A stretch of 64,000 nt of DNA from Burkholderiales bacterium (GTDB taxonomy: Bacteria > Pseudomonadota > Gammaproteobacteria > Burkholderiales > SG8-41), in NCBI GenBank assembly GCA_030684405.1, contig JAUXYA010000019.1:1-64000 (forward strand), read 5' to 3'. Position 1 is the stretch's first letter, and every line of letters begins with the position of its first letter. A model generated the notes under the pieces. That model saw only the letters and a program-made list of their open reading frames with translations, was not told the origin of the DNA and ran no database searches. Both the position numbers and the translations under genes were made by a program. Shown here piece by piece: positions 53,835 through 62,525 of the stretch.

Positions 53835-54249
53835 CCTGCTCCTGGCGCAGCAGTTCGTAGACGAAGGCCTCCAGTTCGGGGCCCAGTGCGTCGCGCACCG
53901 AGATCATGCCGACCGGGCGGCCGTCCTCGATCACCGGCAGATGGCGGAAACAGCCCTCGTGCATGAATCCGAGCGCATGGGCGAAGGAACGCTCAGGTGT
54001 GATCGTGCGCGGATTGCGGGTCATCACCTGCGCCAGCGGCGTGCTGCTGCCATCGAGGCCTGCGGCCAGCACACGAAACAGCGCATCGCGCTCGGTGAAC
54101 ATGCCGACCAGCTTGCCGTCGTCGACCACCATCATCGCACCGACGTTGCGCTGTTTCATTAGTCCTGCAGCTTCGGCCACGGACATGGTGGATGGCGCCG
54201 TCAACAGGTCCTGCCCCTCGATGACTTCACGAATCGTACGCTCAGCCAT
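53815..54249 (-). CDS. CBS-domain pair protein
   Basis: 144 residues made of two CBS motifs (about 10-65 with VAEAAGLMKQRNVGAMMVVDD and 75-130 with AHALGFMHEGCFRHLPVIED). CBS pairs bind adenosyl nucleotides and regulate partners. GGGAG precedes the ATG at 54249; a longer frame to 54336 has no ribosome site. Confidence 0.88.
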   Translation of the reverse strand: MAERTIREVIEGQDLLTAPSTMSVAEAAGLMKQRNVGAMMVVDDGKLVGMFTERDALFRVLAAGLDGSSTPLAQVMTRNPRTITPERSFAHALGFMHEGCFRHLPVIEDGRPVGMISVRDALGPELEAFVYELLRQEQVSQILA

Positions 54250-54332
54250 GGTTGTTCTCCCGCTCGCAGATTGACAGGCCGCGCCGCCGCGGCGCAGAAC
54301 CGATTTGATGCTAACTCCGGCACCGCCGCCGG

Positions 54333-54787
54333 TCAAACCGCGGCGCGTCCCTCGCGCATGTAAACGGGCAGATCCATCGTTGGCGGCCGGTGACCCGGAG
54401 TGTCGTAAATCATGTCCGCGACATAACCACGGTGGTAGCTGGCATGGGTCACCACGTGTATCAGGATTTCACCGCAGGTCATCGAGCCGCGATTGCCGCC
54501 GATCAGGGTGAATCCGACGGTCCTTGCAAAATCGGCATCGTCCAGGCCATCGGCCCAGCCCACATACCAGGCATCGATGGCCTGCTGCTGCGCCCGCAGC
54601 TCTTCGAGCGGCGGGCAGCTATTGGTGTTGCGCGCCGAGTATCCGTGCTCGCGCCCCTCGTATTGCGGAACAGGGAATGCCGCGGCTTCTCGGCCTCCCC
54701 CGGCGGCAGCGCCGCAACAGCGTCGAACATCAGCCGGTTTGCCCATTGCTTGTGGCCTGCCATCAGGCGCGCAGTAGCCGAGTCCAC
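54333..54787 (-). pseudogene. Frameshifted DinB-like gene
   Basis: The N-terminal DinB start (DSATARLMAGHKQWANRLMF, then DAVAALPPGEAEKPRHSLF) is read in one frame from GTG 54787. The C-terminal part (EGREHGYSARNTNSCPP ... GGNRGSMTCGEILIHVVTHASYHRGYVADMI) is read in another frame to 54333. Some 20 codons normally found between these (GTLNHxxxxDRxW) are missing. The metal-binding HxxxHRG at the C terminus is intact, but the junction needs a deletion plus frameshift. GGGGAG precedes the GTG. Confidence 0.78.
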
Positions 54788-54830
54788 ACCGACTCCCCGT
54801 TCCAGCCGATCAAGGCCAAATTCGATCCCC

Positions 54831-55802
54831 TCAGTCGCCGGAGAGCTTCGCCTCCGCGACCACCTTGGTCCATTTCGCGATTTCCGACTTGACGTGGTCT
54901 GCGAATTGCGTGGGCGTTGCCTGCTCAACGGTGATGCCCTGATCTTCCAGGCGCTTTTTCAGCGGACCGGAAAGCACCTTCGCCCCATCGGCATGCAGCT
55001 TGTCCAGTATCGGCTGCGGCACCTTCGACTGGGTACACAGGCCGTACCAGCCGGTCACGTCATAACCGGGCACGCCGGCTTCGGCAAAAGTCGGCACATC
55101 CGGCAATTGCGCACTGCGCACCGCCGAGGTCACACCCAGTGCCCTTACCCGCCCTGACTTGACCGCGGCCAGCGGCGCGCCGGCGAGGTTGCCGACCGAG
55201 GATTCCATATGCCCGCTGATGGCGTCAGCCAGCGCCGCGGCAGCGCCCTTGTACGGCACATGAACGATGTTGATGCCGGTCATGCTCCTCAGCAATTCGA
55301 TCGACAGGTGCGGCGACGCGCCGACACCCGACGAACCGAAGTTAAGCTTGCCCGGATTTTTCTTCGCATAGTCGATGTACTGCCGTAGCGACCGGATCGG
55401 CATCGAGGGATGCACCATGAAAATGTTGGGGACGCCGCCGATCTTGATCGGAAACGCGAAGTCGCCGATCGGGTCATAGGTCAGCCGCTTGGCGAAGCGC
55501 GCCGGCGTGATCGCATGCGAGCCGATGTTGCACAACACCAGTGTGTGGCCGTCGGGCGGCGACTTGGCCGTCGCCTCGGTGGCGATGTTGCCGGCAGCGC
55601 CAGGGCGGTTTTCCACAATCACGGTGCTGCCCCACAGTTCGCCCAGTGCGTGCGCCATCATGCGCGCCGTGGTGTCCACGCCTCCGCCCGGTGAATAGCC
55701 GACCATGATGCGTACCGGCTTGCCGCCGGGATAGTTCTGCGCCGAAGCCGGTGCCGCCACCAATGCGATGCCTGCGAGAATGATGCATGCCATGCTTTTC
55801 AT
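54831..55802 (-). CDS. Bug-family tripartite tricarboxylate transporter receptor
   Basis: 323 residues. Signal peptide MKSMACIILAGIALVAAPASA, then NYPGGKPVRIMVGYSPGGGVDTTAR, VIVENRPGAAGNIATEA, SPPDGHTLVLCN and VHVPYKGAAAALADA. AGGAGGAG precedes the ATG at 55802. A truncated paralogue lies 32 bp upstream on the same strand. Confidence 0.93.
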   Translation of the reverse strand: MKSMACIILAGIALVAAPASAQNYPGGKPVRIMVGYSPGGGVDTTARMMAHALGELWGSTVIVENRPGAAGNIATEATAKSPPDGHTLVLCNIGSHAITPARFAKRLTYDPIGDFAFPIKIGGVPNIFMVHPSMPIRSLRQYIDYAKKNPGKLNFGSSGVGASPHLSIELLRSMTGINIVHVPYKGAAAALADAISGHMESSVGNLAGAPLAAVKSGRVRALGVTSAVRSAQLPDVPTFAEAGVPGYDVTGWYGLCTQSKVPQPILDKLHADGAKVLSGPLKKRLEDQGITVEQATPTQFADHVKSEIAKWTKVVAEAKLSGD

Positions 55803-55834
55803 CTGCTGACTCCTCCTCAAAAATATGACGATCG

Positions 55835-56149
55835 TCATGGGACCTTTTTCTTGATGAAGGCCGCCCGGTCCCGCTTGGTAAGTTTCAGCCCCCGCTGCAG
55901 GGCGCCGCCGGGGCGGTTGTCGACCACGACCTGCTGGCCGATTTCACGCGCCATCTCAATGGCTACGATACGCGCCACATTGTCGGTCGAACTGCCGACC
56001 GCCTGCGGCACGATCATGCGAATCGGCCGCTCCGGATAGGCCGCTGTCGCAGGCATGGTCTGGATCAACACGGCCGCGACACAGGCTATCGTGCTGACTG
56101 TCGTGCGCAGGAACAAGCCCGGCACGACACTGCCCGACATGAAATCCAT
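55835..56149 (-). pseudogene. Truncated Bug-family receptor
   Basis: About 100 residues. The start (signal-like ACVAAVLIQTMPATA, then YPERPIRMIVPQAVGSSTDN, VVVDNRPGGALQ) is a normal Bug N terminus. After DNRPGGALQ the frame turns into RGLKLTKRDRAAFIKKK and stops, leaving out about 240 residues. The ribosome site GGGAGG is intact. It cannot bind ligand as it stands. Confidence 0.75.
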
Positions 56150-56464
56150 ATTCACCTCCCCCAGATGAAGTATGCATTGTGGACCATGACATCGCTTCGG
56201 TGTAATTCTTTGTCGCAGCCAATTGCCGATGTCATTGATCGTGGCGCGCCTTCATTGAATCCCTGAGAATTTATTTTAATAAAATCAATGCAATACGCGT
56301 CGTCGCCGGGAGCGCTCTAGAGTTGCATCGCAGCATTGGGAGTGCCAGGCATTCCTGCGAGATCGGCAAAGAGGAAAACAGTCAAGAAAATATAAGCAGG
56401 CCTGATTTCCAAGCGAAATCGGCGCACCGGAAACGGCGCGCCGATTTTTGTTCTTCCACGATAC
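56150..56464. other. Gene-free stretch
   Basis: 315 bp between the truncated Bug gene and the DUF6868 gene. It contains one copy of the AT-rich AATAAAATCAA motif at 56278-56288 and the hairpin at 56416-56448; nothing else is recognised. No reading frame with a start and ribosome site was seen. Confidence 0.5.
56416..56448. terminator. Hairpin terminator
   Basis: AAATCGGCGC(A)CC-GGAAAC-GGCGCGCCGATTT forms a 13-bp stem with one mismatch, followed on the plus strand by a T-run (ATTTTTG). On the minus strand it stands 17 bp past the DUF6868 stop. Confidence 0.6.
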
Positions 56465-56707
56465 CTACCCGACGATGCGCAGCGCGATCCAGGGCACCAG
56501 GTTGAACAGGAATATGCCTATCTTGTAGATCGCCATGCCGGCGTAGTGGATCGCATCGAAACGCTCCGCCGGGAGGTGGAACCACCGACCGTGAAACCGG
56601 TGCATCCAGTCGCCGGCCAGGCTGAACATCAGGAACCACCACAGCAGGATCGCGTAGTTGATTACGGCACACCACAGCAGTGCGTCACGTATCGTGTCAA
56701 CAGTCAT
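56465..56707 (-). CDS. DUF6868-like small membrane protein
   Basis: 80 residues with two membrane segments (about 9-30 and 55-78). The pattern WCAVINYAILLWWFLMF, HGRWFHL, FDAIHYAGMAIYKIGIF and LFNLVPWIALRI identifies a small conserved family of unknown function. It follows the sirtuin gene by 23 bp on the same strand. Confidence 0.82.
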   Translation of the reverse strand: MTVDTIRDALLWCAVINYAILLWWFLMFSLAGDWMHRFHGRWFHLPAERFDAIHYAGMAIYKIGIFLFNLVPWIALRIVG

Positions 56708-56730
56708 TGGTCATCTCCAGTCCTCCTCCT

Positions 56731-57486
56731 TCAGTCGCACAACGCGGGCAGCACCTCGCCAATGGGCACCCGCACCACCGCATCCGCCACCTCGTCGAAC
56801 TGAGTCGGCTCTGCATTGATGATTACCAGCCGCGCGCCGGCATCCAGCGCACGCGGCACTGCGGCGGCAACCGGATAGACCTGCAGCGTGCTGCCGATGG
56901 CAAGGAAGAGGTCCGCTTCCCCGGCGACACGCATTGCGCGTTCTATGACATCCGGGATCAGCTGCTGGCCGAAAGAGATAGTGTCGCTTTTGAGCAGGCC
57001 GTCGCATTCGAGGCAGGACGGGTCCTCTTCACCGGCGCGCACCCGTTCCAGTGTGTCTTGCATCGGCCCGCGCCAACCGCAGCCGAGGCAGATCACCTTG
57101 TGCAGCGTACCGTGCACCTCGATCACCTTGTCGGGCGAGACTCCAGCGCGCTGGTGCAGACCGTCGATGTTCTGGGTAATCAGCGCATGCAACTTGCCGC
57201 GGCGCTCCAGTCCAGCAAGTGCGCGATGGCCGGGGTTCGGCTCTGCGGTCCACGCCGGATGGGCAAGCCGCGACTGCCAGGACAGCCGTCGCACTTCCGC
57301 ATCGGCGACGTAGTAGCGAATGTCCGACATCTGCTCCGCCTTTGGGTTAAGCGTCCACACACCCCGCGGTCCGCGGAAGTCGGGAATGCCGGAATCGGTG
57401 GAAATACCGGCGCCGGTCATCACGACGATGCGTTGCGAAGCCGCAATCCAGCCACAAATGACGTGAAGCGCATTCTCCCGATCCAT
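56731..57486 (-). CDS. cobB: Sir2-family NAD-dependent deacylase
   Basis: 251 residues. The sirtuin NAD motifs GAGISTDSGIPDFRG (about 24-38) and TQNIDGLHQRAG (about 108-119) are intact, with the catalytic His in EVHGTLHKV. The zinc Cys pairs are CLGC and CLEC. It removes acyl groups from lysines using NAD+. The start at 57486 is used; upstream in-frame ATG at 57585 lacks a ribosome site, and the GGGGG here is unusually close to the ATG. Confidence 0.9.
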   Translation of the reverse strand: MDRENALHVICGWIAASQRIVVMTGAGISTDSGIPDFRGPRGVWTLNPKAEQMSDIRYYVADAEVRRLSWQSRLAHPAWTAEPNPGHRALAGLERRGKLHALITQNIDGLHQRAGVSPDKVIEVHGTLHKVICLGCGWRGPMQDTLERVRAGEEDPSCLECDGLLKSDTISFGQQLIPDVIERAMRVAGEADLFLAIGSTLQVYPVAAAVPRALDAGARLVIINAEPTQFDEVADAVVRVPIGEVLPALCD

Positions 57487-57749
57487 ACCCCCAATGATGC
57501 ACGGCGTCGGGATCGCCAGCCAGCGCTCACCGGCATACGCTTGCTTCTGATTAGTGTCTAAGGCGTCACAGCGACGCCTTTTCAAATTAGAAAATATTTA
57601 CCGGAAACTGAGGAAATAACAGCTATTGCATTGCAACATTAAGATTCCATCTATGCTCTAATCCTCACGTAACGCAATGAATCATATTGATGATTTCAAA
57701 GCAAATGGCTTATTGCGAAGGATTAGTAAAACTTAATTGGAGATTGATC

Positions 57750-57959
57750 ATGAACAAACAGAGCTCATCCGTAACCAGTATGTTCGACCAGTTGCCGCTG
57801 ACTGCCAGCCAGCGTGTCCGTGCCGAAGCCCAGATGCGCCAGAGCGAATTCCTGGCTGAACTTATGCTGAGCGCCTTCCGCGCGATCAAGTCCGTCGCAA
57901 GCGCCCTGCGGGGTCAAGTCAAAGCCAAGCCCGCCCAGCGCCTCGGTACCGCCAGCTGA
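57750..57959 (+). CDS. Small hypothetical protein
   Basis: 69 residues (MNKQSSSVTSMFDQLPLTA..., EFLAELMLSAFRAIKSVASAL). The central helix is amphipathic and the C terminus basic. TTGGAG lies 8 nt before the ATG, which supports translation. No family recognised. The gap upstream (57587-57749) is AT-rich and may hold its promoter. Confidence 0.6.
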   Translation: MNKQSSSVTSMFDQLPLTASQRVRAEAQMRQSEFLAELMLSAFRAIKSVASALRGQVKAKPAQRLGTAS

Positions 57960-58147
57960 CCGACAGCAGTTGCCCGCGACAACCGGGCAATTGCATGAAC
58001 GGCAGACGGTCAAGTACCGGCTGCGCCGCCGCGAATGGCAGCGCAGCCTGAGGGTACGCCCGCACACAGTCCTGCATCGCAGACAAAATCCGCAATATGG
58101 CCTGTGCCTTCGCGCGCGGGGACGGCCGCTATAATCGGCGGGCCGCC

Positions 58148-59323
58148 ATGCCTCTTGTACTGATTCTTGCCCTCAGCAGCATCGCCTTCATCACGATGAA
58201 GGGCAGCCGCATCCTGATGACGCTGTTCGCAGTGGATATGGGCGCCGGCCCCCTTGAAGTCGGCATCCTGTTTGCGCTATATGGACTCTTCCCTTTCCTG
58301 CTGGCAATTGCCGCTGGCCGCATCGCCGATCGCTTTGACAACCGGCTGCTGATGTACTGGGGGCTGGGCAGTTACACGATCAGCCTGATCCTGCCGTTCT
58401 TCTTTCCCTCGCTGACGATGCTGTATATCGTCGCGCCGCTGTGGGGCCTGACCAGCATGTTGTGGGTGGTGGCCACCCAGAATCTGGTTGGCGTATTGTC
58501 GAGTGCCAGCACCCGTACCCGTAATTTCAGTTTCTACAGCCTCGGCGAATCCACCGGATCGGTGCTGGGTCCGATCATTGTCGGCCTGTCGATCGACGCG
58601 CTGTCGCATCAGCCCTCGTTCCTGATCATGGCGGCAATACCCGCCCTGTGCGTCCTCGCCGTGGTATTGAAACGCAACAGCATTCCCGGGGCAGCGGCAA
58701 CGCCCGTTAGTGGCGGACCGCAGGCGCCGCGCAACATGAAGGACATGCTGGCGCTGCCGGCAATGCGCAATGCGCTATTGTCGAACGCAGCGGTAATGAC
58801 CGGCATCGACCTGTTCAGCCTCTACATGCCGATCTACGGCCACAGCCTGGGATTCTCGGCAACCACCATCGGCCTGATCATGGGTGCCTTCGGCGCAGCC
58901 GCATTCATTACCCGGTTGGCGATCCCGCCGATCAGCAAGCGTTATGGCGAACGCGCGATGCTCGCCGGCGCGCTGCTGCTGTCTGCCGCTGCGTTCATGG
59001 TCTTCCCGCTGACCGCCAGCGCGCTGCTACTCGCCGTCGCCGCCTTCGTGCTCGGTCTCGGTCTCGGCTGCGGTCAGCCGCTGTCGATGATCCTCGCGTT
59101 CAATGCCGGCCCGCCAGGGCGCTCCGCCGAGGCAATTTCGATGCGGCTGGCCGTCAGCTACGGCGCCCATGTGGTCGTGCCGCCGGTTTTTGGCGTGGTC
59201 GGCGCCGCGATCGGCGGTATCGCACCGATTTTCTGGACCTGCGCCGCGATCATGGGCGCAGGCTCCTGGATCAACCGCAGCAACGCACGCCGCGAAGAAA
59301 TTCCGTCTTCACCGGAGAAATGA
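58148..59323 (+). CDS. MFS transporter
   Basis: 391 residues with about twelve hydrophobic segments. Loops show AAGRIADRFDNRL between helices 2-3 (the MFS signature) and PPISKRYGERAM in the second half. It is followed by an SDR gene whose start overlaps (ATGA) or lies 2 bp past the stop. Substrate unknown. ATG 58148 is used; an in-frame start at 58097 is weaker. Confidence 0.88.
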   Translation: MPLVLILALSSIAFITMKGSRILMTLFAVDMGAGPLEVGILFALYGLFPFLLAIAAGRIADRFDNRLLMYWGLGSYTISLILPFFFPSLTMLYIVAPLWGLTSMLWVVATQNLVGVLSSASTRTRNFSFYSLGESTGSVLGPIIVGLSIDALSHQPSFLIMAAIPALCVLAVVLKRNSIPGAAATPVSGGPQAPRNMKDMLALPAMRNALLSNAAVMTGIDLFSLYMPIYGHSLGFSATTIGLIMGAFGAAAFITRLAIPPISKRYGERAMLAGALLLSAAAFMVFPLTASALLLAVAAFVLGLGLGCGQPLSMILAFNAGPPGRSAEAISMRLAVSYGAHVVVPPVFGVVGAAIGGIAPIFWTCAAIMGAGSWINRSNARREEIPSSPEK

Positions 59324-59325
59324 GC

Positions 59326-60090
59326 ATGGCCAATTATCCAGAACTGCAGGACCGCGTCGCGCTGATCACCGGTGCTGCGCAGGGCATCGGCGCCGAGACT
59401 GCGCGGCTGTTCGCCGCCCAGGGCTGCAGGGTCGCGGTGGTCGATATCGACGCCGAAAACGGCAGCAAGGTCGCCGCCGCCATCACCCAGGCCGGCGGCA
59501 CGGCACAGGCCTTCCGCACCGACATCACCGATGTCACCTCGGTCGAGCAATGCATCGACAGCGTCGTGCAGGCTTTGGGTGGCATCGACATCGTCATCAA
59601 CTGCGCTGGCGGCTACGGCCGGCTGGCGACAGTGGAAGACATGTCCATAGACGAATGGGATCGCACGGTGGCGCTCAATCTGCGCAGCGTGTTCCTGATC
59701 TGCAAGATGGCGATTCCGCAGCTGAAGAAATCTAAAGCCGGCCGCATCATCAACGTGTCGTCGATTTCAGGCCGCACGGTGCATGCCGCCTCGTCTCCCG
59801 CTTATGGCGCAGCCAAGGCCGGCGTGACACAACTCACCCGCTTCCTCGCCTTCCAACTGGGCCCGGACAACATCACGGCCAATGCAATCGCGCCGATCAC
59901 CACGCTGACACCGCGAGTCGCTGCACTGCGCAGCGAAGCCGACATCGAACGCATCGCCTCGCAGGTGCCGCTGCGCCGGCTGGCGGTGCCCGAAGACCAC
60001 GCCCAGGCGATGCTGTTCCTCGCCTCCGACGCCGCGGCCTACATCAACGGTGTGATACTGGACGTCAATGGTGGCCGGGTGATGATGTAA
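59326..60090 (+). CDS. Classical SDR oxidoreductase
   Basis: 254 residues with TGAAQGIGAETA (cofactor loop), NCAGGYG, catalytic Ser in NVSSISG and the full YGAAK (Tyr-x-x-x-Lys). Unlike the two SDR paralogues at 44446 and 51256, the catalytic Ser, Tyr and Lys are all present. A GGAG lies 8 nt before the ATG at 59326; ATG 59320 overlaps the permease stop and is the alternative. Coupled to the MFS permease. Confidence 0.91.
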   Translation: MANYPELQDRVALITGAAQGIGAETARLFAAQGCRVAVVDIDAENGSKVAAAITQAGGTAQAFRTDITDVTSVEQCIDSVVQALGGIDIVINCAGGYGRLATVEDMSIDEWDRTVALNLRSVFLICKMAIPQLKKSKAGRIINVSSISGRTVHAASSPAYGAAKAGVTQLTRFLAFQLGPDNITANAIAPITTLTPRVAALRSEADIERIASQVPLRRLAVPEDHAQAMLFLASDAAAYINGVILDVNGGRVMM

Positions 60091-60102
60091 GGCTGCAGGA
60101 CT

Positions 60103-61344
60103 CTAGCGGCCGAACAGACCGCGCAGCGCCTTGATGCCCTCATGCACCGGATCGATTGCCGGAGTTGCCGCGCCGCTGCTGCCCTGAGATCCGCCCTGCG
60201 CCGGTGCATTGCCGGCACGCGACCCACTGCCCATGCCACCCTCCTCACCAAGCAACGCTGACGCAGTCGACTTCAGGCGAACCTTAACCGCCCATTCGGG
60301 ATTCCACGGCGTCTTCGGATCCTGCGGCCGCGGCGGATGGGCAAAGTTGGCTTCCTCGCCGTAGGCGATGAAACGCAGGAAGGCCGAAGGCGCGGCCTTA
60401 ACAAACTGCGACGGCACCGTGCATTCGGTGGTCGATGGCGACAGCACGACTTTCTCGCGCACCAGCCTGGCAACCTCGGCCGGCGCCAGCCAGGTCATCA
60501 GCAGTTCACCGAATTCGCGGCTGTTGCTGGAGCTCCAGAACACGACATCCTCGCTGCCGTCCCGGCTGCCCATCGCGGTGGCGAAATAGCCCTGGGCGTT
60601 GGCGACGCTGTTCCAGGACAGGTTGACACCGCCGCCGCTGCGGCGCTGTGCGAGGTTCACCGGCGCCATGAAGTCATATTTTTCCGACAGTGAGAAACGG
60701 ATATCCGGCGAATAATTGCCCTTGACCACATGTTCGCCGCGCAGGCTGCCGTCGGCTGCAACCCGCGTGCTGTCGGTCGGGTTGGGCCAGTCGCCGTAGG
60801 TTTTGCTGCGCGACTGCGAAGGACCACGCTGGACGTTGATGCGCCGGCCGAACAGGCCCGGCGGCACCTGGCCCTGCGCCATTTTCGCGAAATCGATGAC
60901 ATAGGGCTGGCCGGATCCGGCCTGTTCGCCACAGCCCCAGAAAATCAGCAGGCGGCCGCGCGGTTTCTCGAAATTCTCGGGCATGCCGTCCTCACGCGGC
61001 TCGGCGCGCGGCGCGCGCTGCGGCGTTTCCAGCGGCAGGCTTGCGCCCATGTTCAGACCCGGCGGAATTTCATGCGTGGCGGAGGGCGTGCCGCCGGCGC
61101 TGCGTTGGGAACCCAGTTCCAGCAGTATCGAACGGCTGGCGCCGCCCTCCATGCCACCGCCCATCATCATGCGGCCAAGATCCATCATCGAAGGCGTGCC
61201 GCCTGCGCCGCCCATCGGCAGCCCCGAAGCCGTGTCTATACTCATCCAGTAAGTGGCAATCGGCGGATTTACTTTCTGCTGTGCCAGCGCCGGCGCGATA
61301 CAAAGGATGGCAATGGCGGTGGCAAGGCGGACGGGTATGCTCAA
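60103..61344 (-). CDS. Secreted hypothetical protein with a fibronectin-like segment
   Basis: 413 residues. A signal peptide starts at TTG 61344 (LSIPVRLATAIAILCIAPALAQ) with AAGGAG 6 nt upstream. The mature protein has a Gly/Met-rich segment, RGRLLIFWGCGEQAGSGQ, and a beta stretch GGVNLSWNSVANAQGYFATA resembling a fibronectin type III strand pair. A Gly/Ser-rich tail (GSGSRAGNAPAQGGS) follows. Function unknown. It is divergent from the Bug gene at 61435. Confidence 0.78.
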   Translation of the reverse strand: MSIPVRLATAIAILCIAPALAQQKVNPPIATYWMSIDTASGLPMGGAGGTPSMMDLGRMMMGGGMEGGASRSILLELGSQRSAGGTPSATHEIPPGLNMGASLPLETPQRAPRAEPREDGMPENFEKPRGRLLIFWGCGEQAGSGQPYVIDFAKMAQGQVPPGLFGRRINVQRGPSQSRSKTYGDWPNPTDSTRVAADGSLRGEHVVKGNYSPDIRFSLSEKYDFMAPVNLAQRRSGGGVNLSWNSVANAQGYFATAMGSRDGSEDVVFWSSSNSREFGELLMTWLAPAEVARLVREKVVLSPSTTECTVPSQFVKAAPSAFLRFIAYGEEANFAHPPRPQDPKTPWNPEWAVKVRLKSTASALLGEEGGMGSGSRAGNAPAQGGSQGSSGAATPAIDPVHEGIKALRGLFGR

Positions 61345-61434
61345 GGCAGGCTCCTTACAAAGTCGCGGGATCATCAGTCTACGCCGGCGTCGTGATACGC
61401 TGCGCGCCGATCGTCAAAAAAAGGGGAATCCGAC

Positions 61435-62397
61435 ATGCGGCGCCTGATCCTGAGTGCCACGCTGGCTATCGCCTGCACCCCTACGGCTGTCGCACAGAAT
61501 TTCCCGAATCGCGCCGTGCGTATCCTGATCCCCTTCACTGTCGGCGGCGCCGCCGACGTCATCGCCCGCGCGATGGAGCCCGCGATACGCGAGCGCCTCG
61601 GCCAGCCGCTGGTCATCGACAACCGCGCCGGCGCCGGCGGCAACATCGCCGCGGAGCTGACCGCCAAGAGCCCGCCCGACGGTTACACGATCTTTCTCGG
61701 CACCATCGGCACCCAGGCCATCAACTACAGCCTGTATTCGAAGCTCAACTACCACCCGCTGAACAGTTTCAGCATGATTGCACGCGTCGGCGACAGCCCC
61801 AACGTGCTGGTGCTCAATCCCAGCGTACCGGCGAAATCGGTGAAGGAACTGATCGCGCTGGCGAAGGCGAAACCCGGCGTACTCAACTACGGCACCTCGG
61901 GCGCAGGCACCTCGGTGCACCTTTCGGCGGAACTCTTCAACAGCATGGCCGGCGTGAAGACCGTGCATGTGCCCTTCAAGGGTGCGTCAGAAGCACTGAC
62001 GGCGCTGATTTCCGGCCAGACCGACATCCAGTTTGCCAGCGTGTCCTCGGCGATACCGTTCATCAAGGCGGGACGGCTGCGCGGTCTGGGCGTGACTTCG
62101 CCGGCGCGCATTCCCTCGCTGCCCGAGGTGCCGACCATTGCCGAGTCGGGACTGCCCGGTTATGCCGCGGTGGCCTGGTACGGGATCGTCGGTCCGGCGG
62201 GCATTCCGGCACCTATCGTCGCCACGCTGAGCAAGGCCTCGCTTGATTCACTGGCCCAGCCCGACGTCGTCAAGCGGCTTGCCGCCTCCGGCGTCGACGT
62301 CAATCCCGGAGGTCCCGAGGATTTCCGCAAACTGATCGAAGCTGAAATCCCGAAATGGGCCAAGGTGGTCAAGGACTCGGGCGCCCGGGCCGACTGA
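61435..62397 (+). CDS. Bug-family tripartite tricarboxylate transporter receptor
   Basis: 320 residues with a signal peptide (MRRLILSATLAIACTPTAVA) and blocks NFPNRAVRILIPFTVGGAAD, VIDNRAGAGGNIAAEL, SPPDGYTIFLG and VHVPFKGASEA. GGGGAA precedes the ATG. Single on the plus strand, divergent from a secreted protein gene. No membrane subunits nearby. Confidence 0.93.
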   Translation: MRRLILSATLAIACTPTAVAQNFPNRAVRILIPFTVGGAADVIARAMEPAIRERLGQPLVIDNRAGAGGNIAAELTAKSPPDGYTIFLGTIGTQAINYSLYSKLNYHPLNSFSMIARVGDSPNVLVLNPSVPAKSVKELIALAKAKPGVLNYGTSGAGTSVHLSAELFNSMAGVKTVHVPFKGASEALTALISGQTDIQFASVSSAIPFIKAGRLRGLGVTSPARIPSLPEVPTIAESGLPGYAAVAWYGIVGPAGIPAPIVATLSKASLDSLAQPDVVKRLAASGVDVNPGGPEDFRKLIEAEIPKWAKVVKDSGARAD

Positions 62398-62423
62398 GCC
62401 GGGCTGTTCACAAACTACGGGCC

Positions 62424-62516
62424 GTCATTCCGGACGCGCAGCGCGCGATCCGGAATCCAGAGGTGTTGTCTTCAGGGTTGCGTAAACCACTGGATTCCGG
62501 CTTTCGCCGGAATGAC
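62424..62516. repeat. Interspersed palindromic repeat, copy 3 (two-hairpin form)
   Basis: gtcattccggacgcgc...gatccggaatccag, then tggattccggctttcgccggaatgac; the same two-hairpin plan as the copy at 2666. It sits between convergent genes (Bug receptor and the quinone oxidoreductase-like gene) and may act as a stem-loop at both transcript ends. Confidence 0.87.
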
Positions 62517-62525
62517 GGGGGAGAA

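Noticed and set aside
61041-62246. 401-codon plus-strand frame covering the start of the Bug gene and the divergent secreted-protein gene
   Set aside because: The Bug receptor in another frame has a signal peptide and family blocks; this frame is Arg/Pro-rich shadow sequence.
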